From positions 1-40,508 of IMG/VR virus record IMGVR_UViG_3300008116_007638: a stretch of 40,508 nucleotides of DNA; one strand, written 5' to 3'. Position numbers and translations under genes: made by a program. The stretch's first letter is position 1; every line of letters begins with the position of its first letter. Below the pieces are notes generated by a model. That model was given only the letters and a program-made list of their open reading frames with translations, was not told where the DNA came from and ran no database searches. This document shows positions 8,431-16,304 of this stretch, piece by piece. Source of the DNA: a virus.

Positions 8431-8457
8431 AAGGGAGACGAAAGTCTCCCTTTTTTT
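8431..8457 (+). terminator. Intrinsic terminator after major capsid gene
   Basis: A 9-bp stem, AAGGGAGAC / GTCTCCCTT, with a GAAA tetraloop and a run of seven T overlapping the stem foot, 22 nt after the capsid stop codon. It separates the capsid transcript from the Thr/Pro-rich gene. Confidence 0.93.
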
Positions 8458-8467
8458 ATTTTACGGG

Positions 8468-8475
8468 TATTTATA
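8468..8475 (+). promoter_or_regulatory. TATTTATA motif before Thr/Pro-rich protein (candidate late promoter)
   Basis: GGGTATTTATAAG context, 18 nt before the GTG start at 8494 and immediately after the terminator, so a fresh promoter is needed here. It suggests late co-expression with the capsid. Confidence 0.55.
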
Positions 8476-8493
8476 AGATATAATTTTCAAAAG

Positions 8494-11301
8494 GTGAGTC
8501 TTTGTAAAAAACTTGTAATCAAAAACATATCTACTGTTGTTAGGGTTATCTCATACACTCGATGTTCGGATGGTTTGGTAATTGACAATTATCAAATTCC
8601 TGCAGGTGCTACAAGGACAATTTATTATAGAATATTTTCTTATAGTACTGCATCTCCTCAAAGTTTTCAAATTTTATCGTTAGAAGATTGGCCGCCAGCT
8701 TCAACACCAACACCAACACCCACGATAACTCCTACGGTGACTCCTACGGTGAGTATTACTCCTACTAATACTGCTTCACCAAGTCCAACGAGAACGAGTA
8801 CTCAAACACCTACACAGACCTCCAGTGGGACTGCAACGCCAACACCTACACCAACCGTAAGTCCAACTCAAACTCCAACTAACACACCTACTCCTTCAAT
8901 TACTCTGTCGGCAACAAATTCACCAACACCGACAAATACAAATACTCCAACTCAAACGTCAACTCAAACACCTACGAGTAGCGTTACTCCATCAAATACG
9001 CCAACGCCAACAATAACTGAATCACCAACATCAACACCAGGTGAAACTCCAACTCAAACTCCCACAAATACCGCATCTAATTCTCCTACACCAACAAATA
9101 CGGATACTCCGACCCAAACTCCATCCCAAACACCAACATCGACGGTCACTAGTACTCCTACGGTAAGTATTACAGCATCTCCAACAGCAAGTAATACCCC
9201 AACTAATACTCCTACAAATACTGTTACCGCAAGTAATACTGTTACACCAACACAAACAGAAACTCCAAGTCCAACACCCGGAGAATCTCAGACTCCGACA
9301 CCATCGGTAACCCCAACAATTACTTTGTCTCCAACAAATAGTGGTACACCGACTACAACACCAACCAACACATTCACACCAACTCCTTCGATAACATCAT
9401 CACCTACGGAAACTCCAAGTCCAACACCTGGAGAAACACCATCTCCGACCGCTTCGATTACACCTACAAATACGCCGACACAGACCTCAACAACAACACC
9501 AACTAATACTCCATCAAACACTGAAACTCCGACTAACACGCCGAGTCCTACTGTGACTGATACCCCAACCCCAACTCCTGGAGAATCTGCGACTCCAACT
9601 CCGACTCAAACAGGAACACCAACAAATACTCCAAGTAACACGGCATCTCAAACTCCAACACAGACTGAAACACCAACAAATACTCCAAGCAACACATCTT
9701 CTCAAACACCAACTCAAACTGGTACTCCAACAAATACGCCAAGTAACACGGCTTCTCAGACTGCAACACAAACACCAACTCCAACTGAAACACCAACAAA
9801 TACTCCAAGTAATACAGCGTCTCAGACTGCAACACAAACACCAACGCAAACTGAAACGCCAACCAATACTCCAAGTAATACAGCGTCTCAGACTCCATCT
9901 CAAACACCTACTCAGACCGGTACACCAACAAACACGCCAAGTAACACAGCTTCTCAGACTGCAACACAAACACCAACTCCAACTGAAACACCAACAAATA
10001 CTCCAAGTAATACAGCTTCCCAAACTCCGACTCAGACTGGTACACCAACAAATACTCCAAGTAATACAGCATCTCAGACTCCATCTCAAACGCCAACTCA
10101 GACTGGCACACCAACAAATACTCCAAGTAACACGGCTACTGAGACCCCAACTCCGACACCGACACAGACTCCAACTCCGACACAAACATACACTCCTACC
10201 CCAAGTTTAACAGCATCAGTTACTCCAACAGAAACTCCGACTCAAACACCCGAACCAACTTATTGGTCAATTAATGAATTGACAAATTGTTGTACTGGAG
10301 AACGATATAATCCTGGGGTTCTTGTTAGTTTATCTTCGACAGCACCTCAAAATGGTGACACAATTTCTGTGAATGCCGATGGTACAGGAATCAAGTGTTG
10401 GACAATCACGAGTGAGGTCACACCAATATCACCAGAATCTGGAGAATATATCATAACTAATTATGGTCCTGAAAACTGTGAGATTTGTTTGACATCGTAC
10501 CCATGTCCTTCACCAACTCCTACTCCAACTCAGACACAGACTCCAACACAAACTCAAGCGGAATTGGTTTATATCTTGGAAGAATGTCCAGGTGGTGGTG
10601 ATGTAATATATGCTAACTTTATAAATGCCGGAGCACCTAATAACGACGTAGTTTATATTAATTTCGATGGAGGAAGTGGTTGTTATATTGTTGTTGGGCC
10701 TTCGCCAGGACCTGCAGATTTATATGTAACAAGTAAAACTGACCAAACTGCTTGTAATACATGTAACGTGTCTCCAACTCCAACACCTACTCAAACTAGA
10801 ACCCCAGCGGCAACCCCAACGGTGACCCCGACTAAAACTCCAACTTCAACCCCAACAAGGACTCCAACCGGAACACCTGTAGCAACACCTACACCAACAA
10901 AGACTAAGACACCAACACCAACACAATCGAATTGTTCGACCCAAATCCAAATCAACTGGGCAATTCAAACATGTGCTAGAGGTACGTTTGAAATCTTGGT
11001 TAATGGTGGTAATGTTTATACTAAAAATGCATTGGGAATTGCGGGAAGTGGTACTGACACAATCAGTGTACCATACAACTCAACAATTACATTAAATGGT
11101 AGTGCAATAAACGTTGCAGGTGGTTCATGTGTTGGTATTTATGATACTTCAGCAATCAATATGACGCCGACAAGCGGAGGTGCGAACGGTGTTACGATTG
11201 TTAGAGTTAGTGATGGAACACCAAACAACTTCTCATATAGTTACACTAAAACGTGTCCGAACACTGTAATTACTTTAGACTATGTACCGAACCCTATTTA
11301 A
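8494..11301 (+). CDS. Mucin-like Thr/Pro-rich repeat protein, probable virion surface protein
   Basis: A 935-residue protein with GTG start, preceded by AAAAG. Architecture: N-terminal globular domain 1-66; Thr/Pro/Ser/Asn/Gln repeat region about 67-589 ending in nine TPTNTPSNT-type units; Cys-containing module A about 590-670 (CCTGERY ... CEICL); short PT linker; related Cys module B about 690-757 (ECPGGG ... CNTCN); PT linker to about 810; C-terminal beta-rich domain to 935. No signal peptide is seen. Its place right after the gp23 gene, with its own motif and terminator boundary, suggests a capsid decoration protein or fibre; no homology proves this. The very high Thr density makes it a plausible O-glycosylation target for the enzymes encoded at 19-36 kb. 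Minus-strand ORFs here are repeat shadows. Confidence 0.85.
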   Translation: MSLCKKLVIKNISTVVRVISYTRCSDGLVIDNYQIPAGATRTIYYRIFSYSTASPQSFQILSLEDWPPASTPTPTPTITPTVTPTVSITPTNTASPSPTRTSTQTPTQTSSGTATPTPTPTVSPTQTPTNTPTPSITLSATNSPTPTNTNTPTQTSTQTPTSSVTPSNTPTPTITESPTSTPGETPTQTPTNTASNSPTPTNTDTPTQTPSQTPTSTVTSTPTVSITASPTASNTPTNTPTNTVTASNTVTPTQTETPSPTPGESQTPTPSVTPTITLSPTNSGTPTTTPTNTFTPTPSITSSPTETPSPTPGETPSPTASITPTNTPTQTSTTTPTNTPSNTETPTNTPSPTVTDTPTPTPGESATPTPTQTGTPTNTPSNTASQTPTQTETPTNTPSNTSSQTPTQTGTPTNTPSNTASQTATQTPTPTETPTNTPSNTASQTATQTPTQTETPTNTPSNTASQTPSQTPTQTGTPTNTPSNTASQTATQTPTPTETPTNTPSNTASQTPTQTGTPTNTPSNTASQTPSQTPTQTGTPTNTPSNTATETPTPTPTQTPTPTQTYTPTPSLTASVTPTETPTQTPEPTYWSINELTNCCTGERYNPGVLVSLSSTAPQNGDTISVNADGTGIKCWTITSEVTPISPESGEYIITNYGPENCEICLTSYPCPSPTPTPTQTQTPTQTQAELVYILEECPGGGDVIYANFINAGAPNNDVVYINFDGGSGCYIVVGPSPGPADLYVTSKTDQTACNTCNVSPTPTPTQTRTPAATPTVTPTKTPTSTPTRTPTGTPVATPTPTKTKTPTPTQSNCSTQIQINWAIQTCARGTFEILVNGGNVYTKNALGIAGSGTDTISVPYNSTITLNGSAINVAGGSCVGIYDTSAINMTPTSGGANGVTIVRVSDGTPNNFSYSYTKTCPNTVITLDYVPNPI
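9616..10140 (+). repeat. In-frame tandem repeat, nine units of 54 or 66 nt
   Basis: Nine consecutive units starting ACACCAACAAATACTCCAAG (synonymous variants) encode [13 protein letters not shown] followed by either PTQTE/G (18 residues) or ATQTPTPTE / PSQTPTQTG (22 residues). Length differences are multiples of three, so the reading frame is kept. The DNA is conserved enough to recombine, so copy number could vary between strains. The less regular PT region extends upstream to about 8700. Confidence 0.9.
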
Positions 11302-11318
11302 TAGGAGTTCGATTCTTG

Positions 11319-11531
11319 TCAAATATATCTAAGGGATTTTGATACAATTTCACTTTCTTGTAAAGTGAAAACACCACGACGGTAAGCACACTCTAAAGAT
11401 TTTTTAATAAAAATTGAAGCTTGTTCTTGTGACATTCCGTCTATTAACAAATTAAGGTCTGTCTGAGATGTAAAATGAACATCATCAAAGATAGTTCCTA
11501 AAATATCTTCGTTTTTTTCTGTATTTTCCAT
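11319..11531 (-). CDS. Small protein of unknown function (70 aa)
   Basis: A 70-residue acidic, helical-looking protein. The C-terminal half (MSQEQASIFIKKSLECAYRR then GVFTLQESEIVSKSLRYI) resembles a short pattern I associate with small phage proteins of the type 'AxxxGxFxLxEAxxIxxAI', but I cannot name the family. It converges on the Thr/Pro-rich gene (17-bp gap) and diverges from the gene at 11592 (60-bp gap). It is judged real because it fills an otherwise empty interval and has normal composition. Confidence 0.65.
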   Translation of the reverse strand: MENTEKNEDILGTIFDDVHFTSQTDLNLLIDGMSQEQASIFIKKSLECAYRRGVFTLQESEIVSKSLRYI

Positions 11532-11551
11532 AACAATTCAAATGGTGTTAG

Positions 11552-11559
11552 TATTTATT
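11552..11559 (+). promoter_or_regulatory. TATTTATT motif in divergent gap (weak promoter candidate)
   Basis: One-base variant of the candidate late-promoter octamer, 32 nt before the ATG at 11592, in a 60-bp divergent gap. The spacing is longer than at other copies, so the assignment is weak. Confidence 0.3.
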
Positions 11560-11591
11560 GCAAGTATCGTAAAAATCACGAAAAAAACAAC

Positions 11592-12146
11592 ATGCAAAAC
11601 AATTTGAAAGAAGATTTGGCGGTTTGGTTTGGAACTAAAAAGAAACCAAAAGGTAGTTCACAACCCAAGGGTCCATGGGTAAATATATGTTCCAAAGACA
11701 AAGATGGAAAACACCCACCGTGTGGACGGAAAGAAGCCGATTCTAAATCTTATCCAAAATGTAGAGCGGCAGGTGTTGCAGGAAAAATGAGTGATTCTGA
11801 AAAAAAAGCGGCTTGTAGACAAAAAAGAGCTGCTGAAAAGAAAGATACTCAAACAGGTAAAGGACAGAAACCTGTAATGACATCATATAAACCAAAAAAG
11901 AAAACTAATGAAGGAATGCGACAAATTATTAAGTCCATCCTCCGCGAAAGAATTGAAAGAAATGACATGTTAGAACTTGGTAAATTAGTTGAGATGGAGC
12001 ACTCATCGGACCCAAAAGTGGCAATCGAAATTGCTACCGACCATCTACAACAAAATCCAAGGTATTACTGTGTTTTATACCGTATCGGTTTAATTGACGA
12101 AGAGGATGCAGTAAAATTAGCCGAAAGTATTTGCCCCTCAATCTAA
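11592..12146 (+). CDS. Two-part basic/acidic protein with conserved phage motifs, unknown function
   Basis: A 184-residue protein. The N-terminal basic half contains PWVNICSKDKDGKHPPCGRK, then SYPKCRAAGVAGKMSD and a KKAACRQKRAAEKK run, a Cys/Gly/Lys-rich pattern that I recognise as recurrent in environmental phages but without known role. The C-terminal part (residues about 120-184) has VEMEHSSDPKVAIEIATDHL with QNPRYYCVLYR, resembling the DUF5661 pattern (EHT-DP--A-EIA-DHL-E-P-YY). The four cysteines in the N-terminal half could bind a metal. It ends in a 9-bp convergent overlap with the next gene. Family names are from memory and tentative. Confidence 0.78.
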   Translation: MQNNLKEDLAVWFGTKKKPKGSSQPKGPWVNICSKDKDGKHPPCGRKEADSKSYPKCRAAGVAGKMSDSEKKAACRQKRAAEKKDTQTGKGQKPVMTSYKPKKKTNEGMRQIIKSILRERIERNDMLELGKLVEMEHSSDPKVAIEIATDHLQQNPRYYCVLYRIGLIDEEDAVKLAESICPSI

Positions 12147-12545
12147 ACTATGGGCAATAGTCTTCAAGGAATGTTTAATATTCTTTGTAATCTCATCCTC
12201 CATCTTTTTTCGTTGTAATTCAATTTTATCGTTGAATAAGTTTTGAATGGTTTGACGAGTTTTTTCTGAAATTTGTACGGTATATGAGTATTTGTGATTA
12301 ATTACATTTACCAAACTACCATCGATGACGATGAAAATTCCAAGAATATCGTTTTTAATATAACGTTTATTGGAGATTGGTGTCATGAGAAGATTACTAT
12401 CTTCTCGCAAAATCATTTTATTACAAATCAGTAGACAATCTTTTTCATAGACTGAACGATATTGTCTATCGTAGTCCAAATATTTTATAACTTGGATAAC
12501 GGTTTTTTGTAGGAACCTACGAAAAAGGTGTCGAATTGATTTCAT
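12138..12545 (-). CDS. Protein of unknown function (135 aa)
   Basis: Not recognised. I prefer the ATG at 12545 (MKSIRHLFRRF) over a longer frame from 12608, because the extra 21 residues (hydrophobic, Phe/Tyr-rich) come from intergenic AT-rich DNA and overlap the upstream gene. The protein is basic at the N terminus and Lys/Glu-rich at the C terminus, with a predicted helical tail after residue 90. TATATTTG, a match to the flavobacterial -7 element TAnnTTTG, lies only 4 nt before the start, so it may be fortuitous. It overlaps the plus-strand gene by 9 nt. Confidence 0.62.
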   Translation of the reverse strand: MKSIRHLFRRFLQKTVIQVIKYLDYDRQYRSVYEKDCLLICNKMILREDSNLLMTPISNKRYIKNDILGIFIVIDGSLVNVINHKYSYTVQISEKTRQTIQNLFNDKIELQRKKMEDEITKNIKHSLKTIAHSLD

Positions 12546-12586
12546 GGTACAAATATATGAAAAAAAATTATTGTACCAAAAAAAAA

Positions 12587-13075
12587 TTAACAGTAAGCCC
12601 CTGAACAATGTTTCTTTCCGTCGAGTCCTGGCATCTTACCTTTACAGACTTGAACTGCGTAACCGTTGGCATATGCACTTGGATAAACATCAAATTTAGC
12701 TTTAGCTGCAGACTTACCTCTTGCGCATAATTTAGTACCTGTTTTCTTTCTATTCTTTTTCTTAGATTCTTCTAAGGTAGATATTTCAGGATTGTTTTGA
12801 TATTCGTTATCATCAGAGTGTACCTCATTCATCATAAATTCAAAGACATGGTCTAAATTTTCTTTAGACTTAGAAACATGGTCATCAGCCCAATCATGAC
12901 CGTTTTGTAAAAAACCTTCAACAACTTCTTTTGGCAAATCCAATAAAAGGTCTGCTTGTCTTTTTATTTGTTCCAAATTAGCAAAGAACATATAGTTTTC
13001 TGTTCTTTCTTCTTGTAGTGATTTTCTGATTACCTCATAAAGTTGAGATTCTGATAGTTTGATTACCTTTTTCAT
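12587..13075 (-). CDS. Phage protein with C-terminal YPSAYANGYA motif, unknown function
   Basis: A 162-residue protein. It starts with MKKVIKLSESQLYEVIRKSL, a short N-terminal helix pattern common in T4-like phage structural and accessory proteins. The C-terminal 50 residues carry GTKLCARGKSAAKAKFDVYP, SAYANGYAVQVCKGK and end in HCSGAYC: a small Cys-rich basic module recurrent in environmental phages and giant viruses, of unknown role. Four conserved-looking Cys suggest metal or disulfide structure. Its ATG overlaps the stop of the upstream gene by 4 nt (ATGA), indicating coupled translation with the 498-residue virion protein. Confidence 0.8.
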   Translation of the reverse strand: MKKVIKLSESQLYEVIRKSLQEERTENYMFFANLEQIKRQADLLLDLPKEVVEGFLQNGHDWADDHVSKSKENLDHVFEFMMNEVHSDDNEYQNNPEISTLEESKKKNRKKTGTKLCARGKSAAKAKFDVYPSAYANGYAVQVCKGKMPGLDGKKHCSGAYC

Positions 13076-14568
13076 TTTTTGTTAACTATTTCAAAAGTTA
13101 GTTGTCTTTGATAAGTATCTTTCTCACCACTAGTGTTCACCTGTATATCAACATAATATTGATTTGGGATTTTGTCTCTTGTATCAAAGATAAAATAATA
13201 CTCATTCGGAGTTCTGTTAATTTGAGTCCAATCTTGAACTTGGACTTCTGTGGTCCCCTCTTTTACATACACTCTGTAGTAAGCATCTATATTTTGTAGA
13301 ACGAATTGAGATGTGTAAGCTTGTTTGATGGTTACCATAACTTTTCTTACATCCGTATTGAGAATTTTTTCGTTTTGTTTGATACCACTGAAATCAAAAC
13401 CATACAACACTGGGTCTTTCGAAACTGAACCAATTTGATACAGGGCTGATGTTGATTGAAGTATGAAAGAATTTTCAACATCAGTTAAGCTTACACCGTC
13501 TATTACTAAATCAGTCCAAACATCATTGAATTGACATGGAGATGTATATCCTGTTATTGGTGGTATTGTGACTTCATAAACTCCTCTTGTTTTCAAACAA
13601 GTTGTAAGTCCTGTGTAACTATAGCTGGCATTATCGGGAATTGGGTCCCCGTTGGGGTCTAATATATCAACAGTAGGTAGTGAGTCCAAATTCTTATAAT
13701 CACCATTACTGAATATATACAGATATAATTTATTAAATTTGTTGGAAACAAAAGTGTTTCTATCGTCCAAAATTAAATCATCATAGGTGGTTTGTAAAAA
13801 TGGTTGATAAAAAGTTTGGGTGTGTCTTGTAAAAAATCCAACTGAATAATCTTCGGTAAGACCTGTAATATTTTCTATTTCTGGTACATATGCAACTCCC
13901 CAACCCGTAACACCTGTTGTTGCACCACTCAAAAGATTATTGATTTCATTTGACATGTCAAAATCAATATCTTCATTACCATATTCAAAATGTTGTCTAT
14001 CAACGATAGTAATGGCTGAATAATTCAAACCAGTTAAACCTGTCAAAGAGTTTGTGTTGTCATACAGACCAGGTTGTGACCAATCTGTTATAGTTGTTCT
14101 TTGATACCAATTCGAAGGACGAGTTGAGAATGCTTGGTTGTTACCCCACTGAGCGACAGCTGGTACATCAACATAATCAAAGCCAACACCTTCGTCCCAT
14201 GTTTGTCCACTTCCTGTTGAACCACTATAAGTTGGGATTCTAAATAAAATTAAATCAAAAGATTCCGCTCTTCTTGAACCATCGGATGTTGTGTCATTCA
14301 ATAACATTTCATCAAATGATGATGTGTTTGTCATTGTAAGGGTGTGAGTCATGTAAGGTGTGCATCCTGTTGAGATATCACCTGTGGCAATTTTTTGACG
14401 AAGAAGGTCCAAATCCAAATCAAAAATGAATCTTGTAAATCCGTTTGGAGCAAAGGAAACTAAATCTTCACCAAAATAAAGTTGGGTAACAGGGTTGCGA
14501 CCTGTGTTTACAAAACTGTTTTGTTGGATGGTATTATTCCTACTATAGTATGACCTTAAGATTGACAT
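13072..14568 (-). CDS. Probable virion structural protein (498 aa), beta-rich
   Basis: A 498-residue protein rich in Thr, Ser, Asn, Tyr and aromatic residues with alternating hydrophobic pattern, typical of tail, neck or fibre proteins. A segment near residues 265-295 (QPFLQTTYDDLILDDRNTF, then NKFNKLYLYIFSNG) and the C-terminal beta-sandwich-like stretch (YYRVYVKEGTTEVQVQDWTQ) look like modular adhesin/structural folds. No catalytic motif is visible. A TATTTATA element lies 14 nt upstream, suggesting its own late promoter. It lies just downstream of the gp5-like baseplate gene, so baseplate- or tail-associated is the best guess. Confidence 0.78.
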   Translation of the reverse strand: MSILRSYYSRNNTIQQNSFVNTGRNPVTQLYFGEDLVSFAPNGFTRFIFDLDLDLLRQKIATGDISTGCTPYMTHTLTMTNTSSFDEMLLNDTTSDGSRRAESFDLILFRIPTYSGSTGSGQTWDEGVGFDYVDVPAVAQWGNNQAFSTRPSNWYQRTTITDWSQPGLYDNTNSLTGLTGLNYSAITIVDRQHFEYGNEDIDFDMSNEINNLLSGATTGVTGWGVAYVPEIENITGLTEDYSVGFFTRHTQTFYQPFLQTTYDDLILDDRNTFVSNKFNKLYLYIFSNGDYKNLDSLPTVDILDPNGDPIPDNASYSYTGLTTCLKTRGVYEVTIPPITGYTSPCQFNDVWTDLVIDGVSLTDVENSFILQSTSALYQIGSVSKDPVLYGFDFSGIKQNEKILNTDVRKVMVTIKQAYTSQFVLQNIDAYYRVYVKEGTTEVQVQDWTQINRTPNEYYFIFDTRDKIPNQYYVDIQVNTSGEKDTYQRQLTFEIVNKK

Positions 14569-14582
14569 TTATATTTTTTCTA

Positions 14583-14590
14583 TATAAATA
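14583..14590 (-). promoter_or_regulatory. TATTTATA motif (minus strand), candidate late promoter
   Basis: On the minus strand TATTTATATAG lies 14 nt before the ATG at 14568, identical in octamer and spacing to the plus-strand copy at 2372. It falls in the 22-bp gap after the gp5-like gene. Confidence 0.5.
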
Positions 14591-16096
14591 TCAATTAATT
14601 CGAATATTTGGACTCAAAATCTTATTTTGAGCATTTTGTAGTTCTGTTAATATTTGTATTGCGGAAGTGTTGTCCAAAGCAACTGGTACAGGTGCTGCAC
14701 CTGGAATTGGGTGAACGTGTGCAACCAAGAACTGAACAATCAAATTAAGTAGTTGAATAAGTTCCTCACCCCTAACCATAGATGATGTATTAGGTAGGAC
14801 CCTATTTTCCAACTGTTCTTGAGTAAAACCATAAATTGTACCGTTGGTATCGACAGGCTTATTAGACTTGTGAGATATAAGGAATAAAGTGTCTCCTCCC
14901 AAACCAACGAAAGTTCCTGAATCATTGATTACGTTTTTGGGTGTAACGGTTTCCAATTCAACCTTAAATGGTTTTCCGATTTCACCTTTGGACCTTACCA
15001 TTCCGAATTTGTAACTCGCGATTCCCAAACCCGGATTCAAAGTAACTTTATTCAAAAAACGTAAACTGTTACTATAAGATATTACAGCCAATGGGTCACC
15101 CAAGTTTGACAGAACCGAATTGGTAGTCAATACGTTTCGAATGGTTACGTTAGGTCTATAAACGAAGGGAAATTGTTCGTTAACACTTGGTCCATTGACA
15201 ATTTTTCCATCGTTTACTCCTTGGATAAATCTGTTGATTCTATTGACGGCTTCTTCAAATGGTAGATTGGTAAAATTTTCATAATACTCTAATGACCTTA
15301 CCGAGTCCAAATTACTATCATATTGGATATTATCGGATAGAGTTTGGGTGGTTGGTTTTAGAGAATACAAACGAATAGAACCTGTAAATTGTTCCATCAT
15401 ATTTTCCAAATTATCAATATCCCATTCTATTAGTTTTTTGATTTGTTGGCTAACTGGCGTTGTCTTTATTAAAGTCTTTTGTTTCCCCTTTTCCACCCTT
15501 GTGTCAAACTCTGAGACCTGTAGGAAGGCACTCTTACTATTTGCTATTGGGAATTGATTAGGATTGAGATTTTTGGTCTTACTAGCTCTAATAAGAACAC
15601 CATTTTTCTTAACAATAACATCCGAGGCTCCCCTACCTAAAAGTGCGTTGTCACCAGGTTGTGGAAAAATACCAAATGATTTAACATTTTTGAAACTACC
15701 ATCTAAATTTTTCAGTGGTAATGTACCCTTAACCCTATCACCTAACGAAGTTAAATTATTGGATTGTTCTATTGTTTCCAAAGGGTAACTCATAGGACTC
15801 GAAAAGGCTCCTTGAACATAGTAAATGTCTTGATAAGGATATTCTTTGTTTTGGTAAATTAAATTAACCCTTTCTTTGACCTCAGGTACTTGGGAAAAAA
15901 ACATCGGAAATAATGGAAGACAAACAAAAGGGTCTTTTGGTCCCCATAGGTCTTGAGGGTCTTTGAATCCAAAACCATCCAAAGCCGCACGGACATTCTT
16001 ATCCAAGGGATATGCTCGAACCCTTCCTATATTTAGGGGGTCTTGGTTGTTAACAACCTCTGCGGGGAATATTATTTTATTTTGGAGCCTGTCCAT
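14591..16096 (-). CDS. Baseplate OB-fold/hub protein, gp5-like
   Basis: A 501-residue protein. The N-terminal segment AEVVNNQDPLNIGRVRAYPL matches the start of the OB-fold of gp5/gpV-type baseplate spike proteins (V-x-DPLxxGRVxVR). No lysozyme domain motif is visible, and the middle (about 150-430) is unfamiliar. Near the C terminus a hydrophobic helix (ELIQLLNLIVQFLV) is followed by AHVHPIPGAAP; HxH motifs at the tips of phage spikes bind iron, but here the motif may only be the HxHP seen in other baseplate proteins. Position among structural genes downstream of the late sigma factor fits. Its start overlaps the upstream 75-aa gene by 20 nt. Confidence 0.75.
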   Translation of the reverse strand: MDRLQNKIIFPAEVVNNQDPLNIGRVRAYPLDKNVRAALDGFGFKDPQDLWGPKDPFVCLPLFPMFFSQVPEVKERVNLIYQNKEYPYQDIYYVQGAFSSPMSYPLETIEQSNNLTSLGDRVKGTLPLKNLDGSFKNVKSFGIFPQPGDNALLGRGASDVIVKKNGVLIRASKTKNLNPNQFPIANSKSAFLQVSEFDTRVEKGKQKTLIKTTPVSQQIKKLIEWDIDNLENMMEQFTGSIRLYSLKPTTQTLSDNIQYDSNLDSVRSLEYYENFTNLPFEEAVNRINRFIQGVNDGKIVNGPSVNEQFPFVYRPNVTIRNVLTTNSVLSNLGDPLAVISYSNSLRFLNKVTLNPGLGIASYKFGMVRSKGEIGKPFKVELETVTPKNVINDSGTFVGLGGDTLFLISHKSNKPVDTNGTIYGFTQEQLENRVLPNTSSMVRGEELIQLLNLIVQFLVAHVHPIPGAAPVPVALDNTSAIQILTELQNAQNKILSPNIRIN

Positions 16097-16304
16097 TTCT
16101 TTGTTGATGTTCTTTCAAAATCGTATTGTATAGATTTTCTATATTGTCAAGGTGAATGGTCAAATCAATTACCATATTTTTTGTTTCTTCAAAATCTTCA
16201 CCTAAAAAATCCATCACGGCAATGAGTTCTTTGTTGCTACTACTCTTTAAGTCGGCAACTATTTTTTGTACTTCTTCGTAATTTACTTTATCGCTCTTAA
16301 TCAT
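16077..16304 (-). CDS. Small helical protein of unknown function (75 aa)
   Basis: A 75-residue acidic helical protein (KIVADLKSSSNKELIAVMDF), without cysteine or membrane segments, possibly coiled coil. It is embedded between two baseplate-type genes: its ATG overlaps the upstream stop by 4 nt and its 3' end overlaps the gp5-like gene by 20 nt. It is therefore probably a translated baseplate or chaperone-like accessory protein; no family is recognised. Confidence 0.7.
   Translation of the reverse strand: MIKSDKVNYEEVQKIVADLKSSSNKELIAVMDFLGEDFEETKNMVIDLTIHLDNIENLYNTILKEHQQRNGQAPK

Noticed and set aside
9616-10140. CRISPR-like appearance of the direct repeats
   Set aside because: The units are adjacent in-frame coding repeats with only synonymous or small variations and no unique spacers; no cas genes are present.
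9514-10185. Long minus-strand frames (up to 223 codons) across the Thr/Pro repeat region
   Set aside because: They are antisense shadows of the tandem repeat; the products are Cys/Trp/Arg/Leu-rich low-complexity repeats with no domain, and the plus-strand frame continues into unique folded domains.
12546-12608. N-terminal extension of the 135-aa protein
   Set aside because: The extra residues are Phe/Tyr-rich translation of an AT-rich gap, overlap the upstream gene, and a better ATG lies at 12545.
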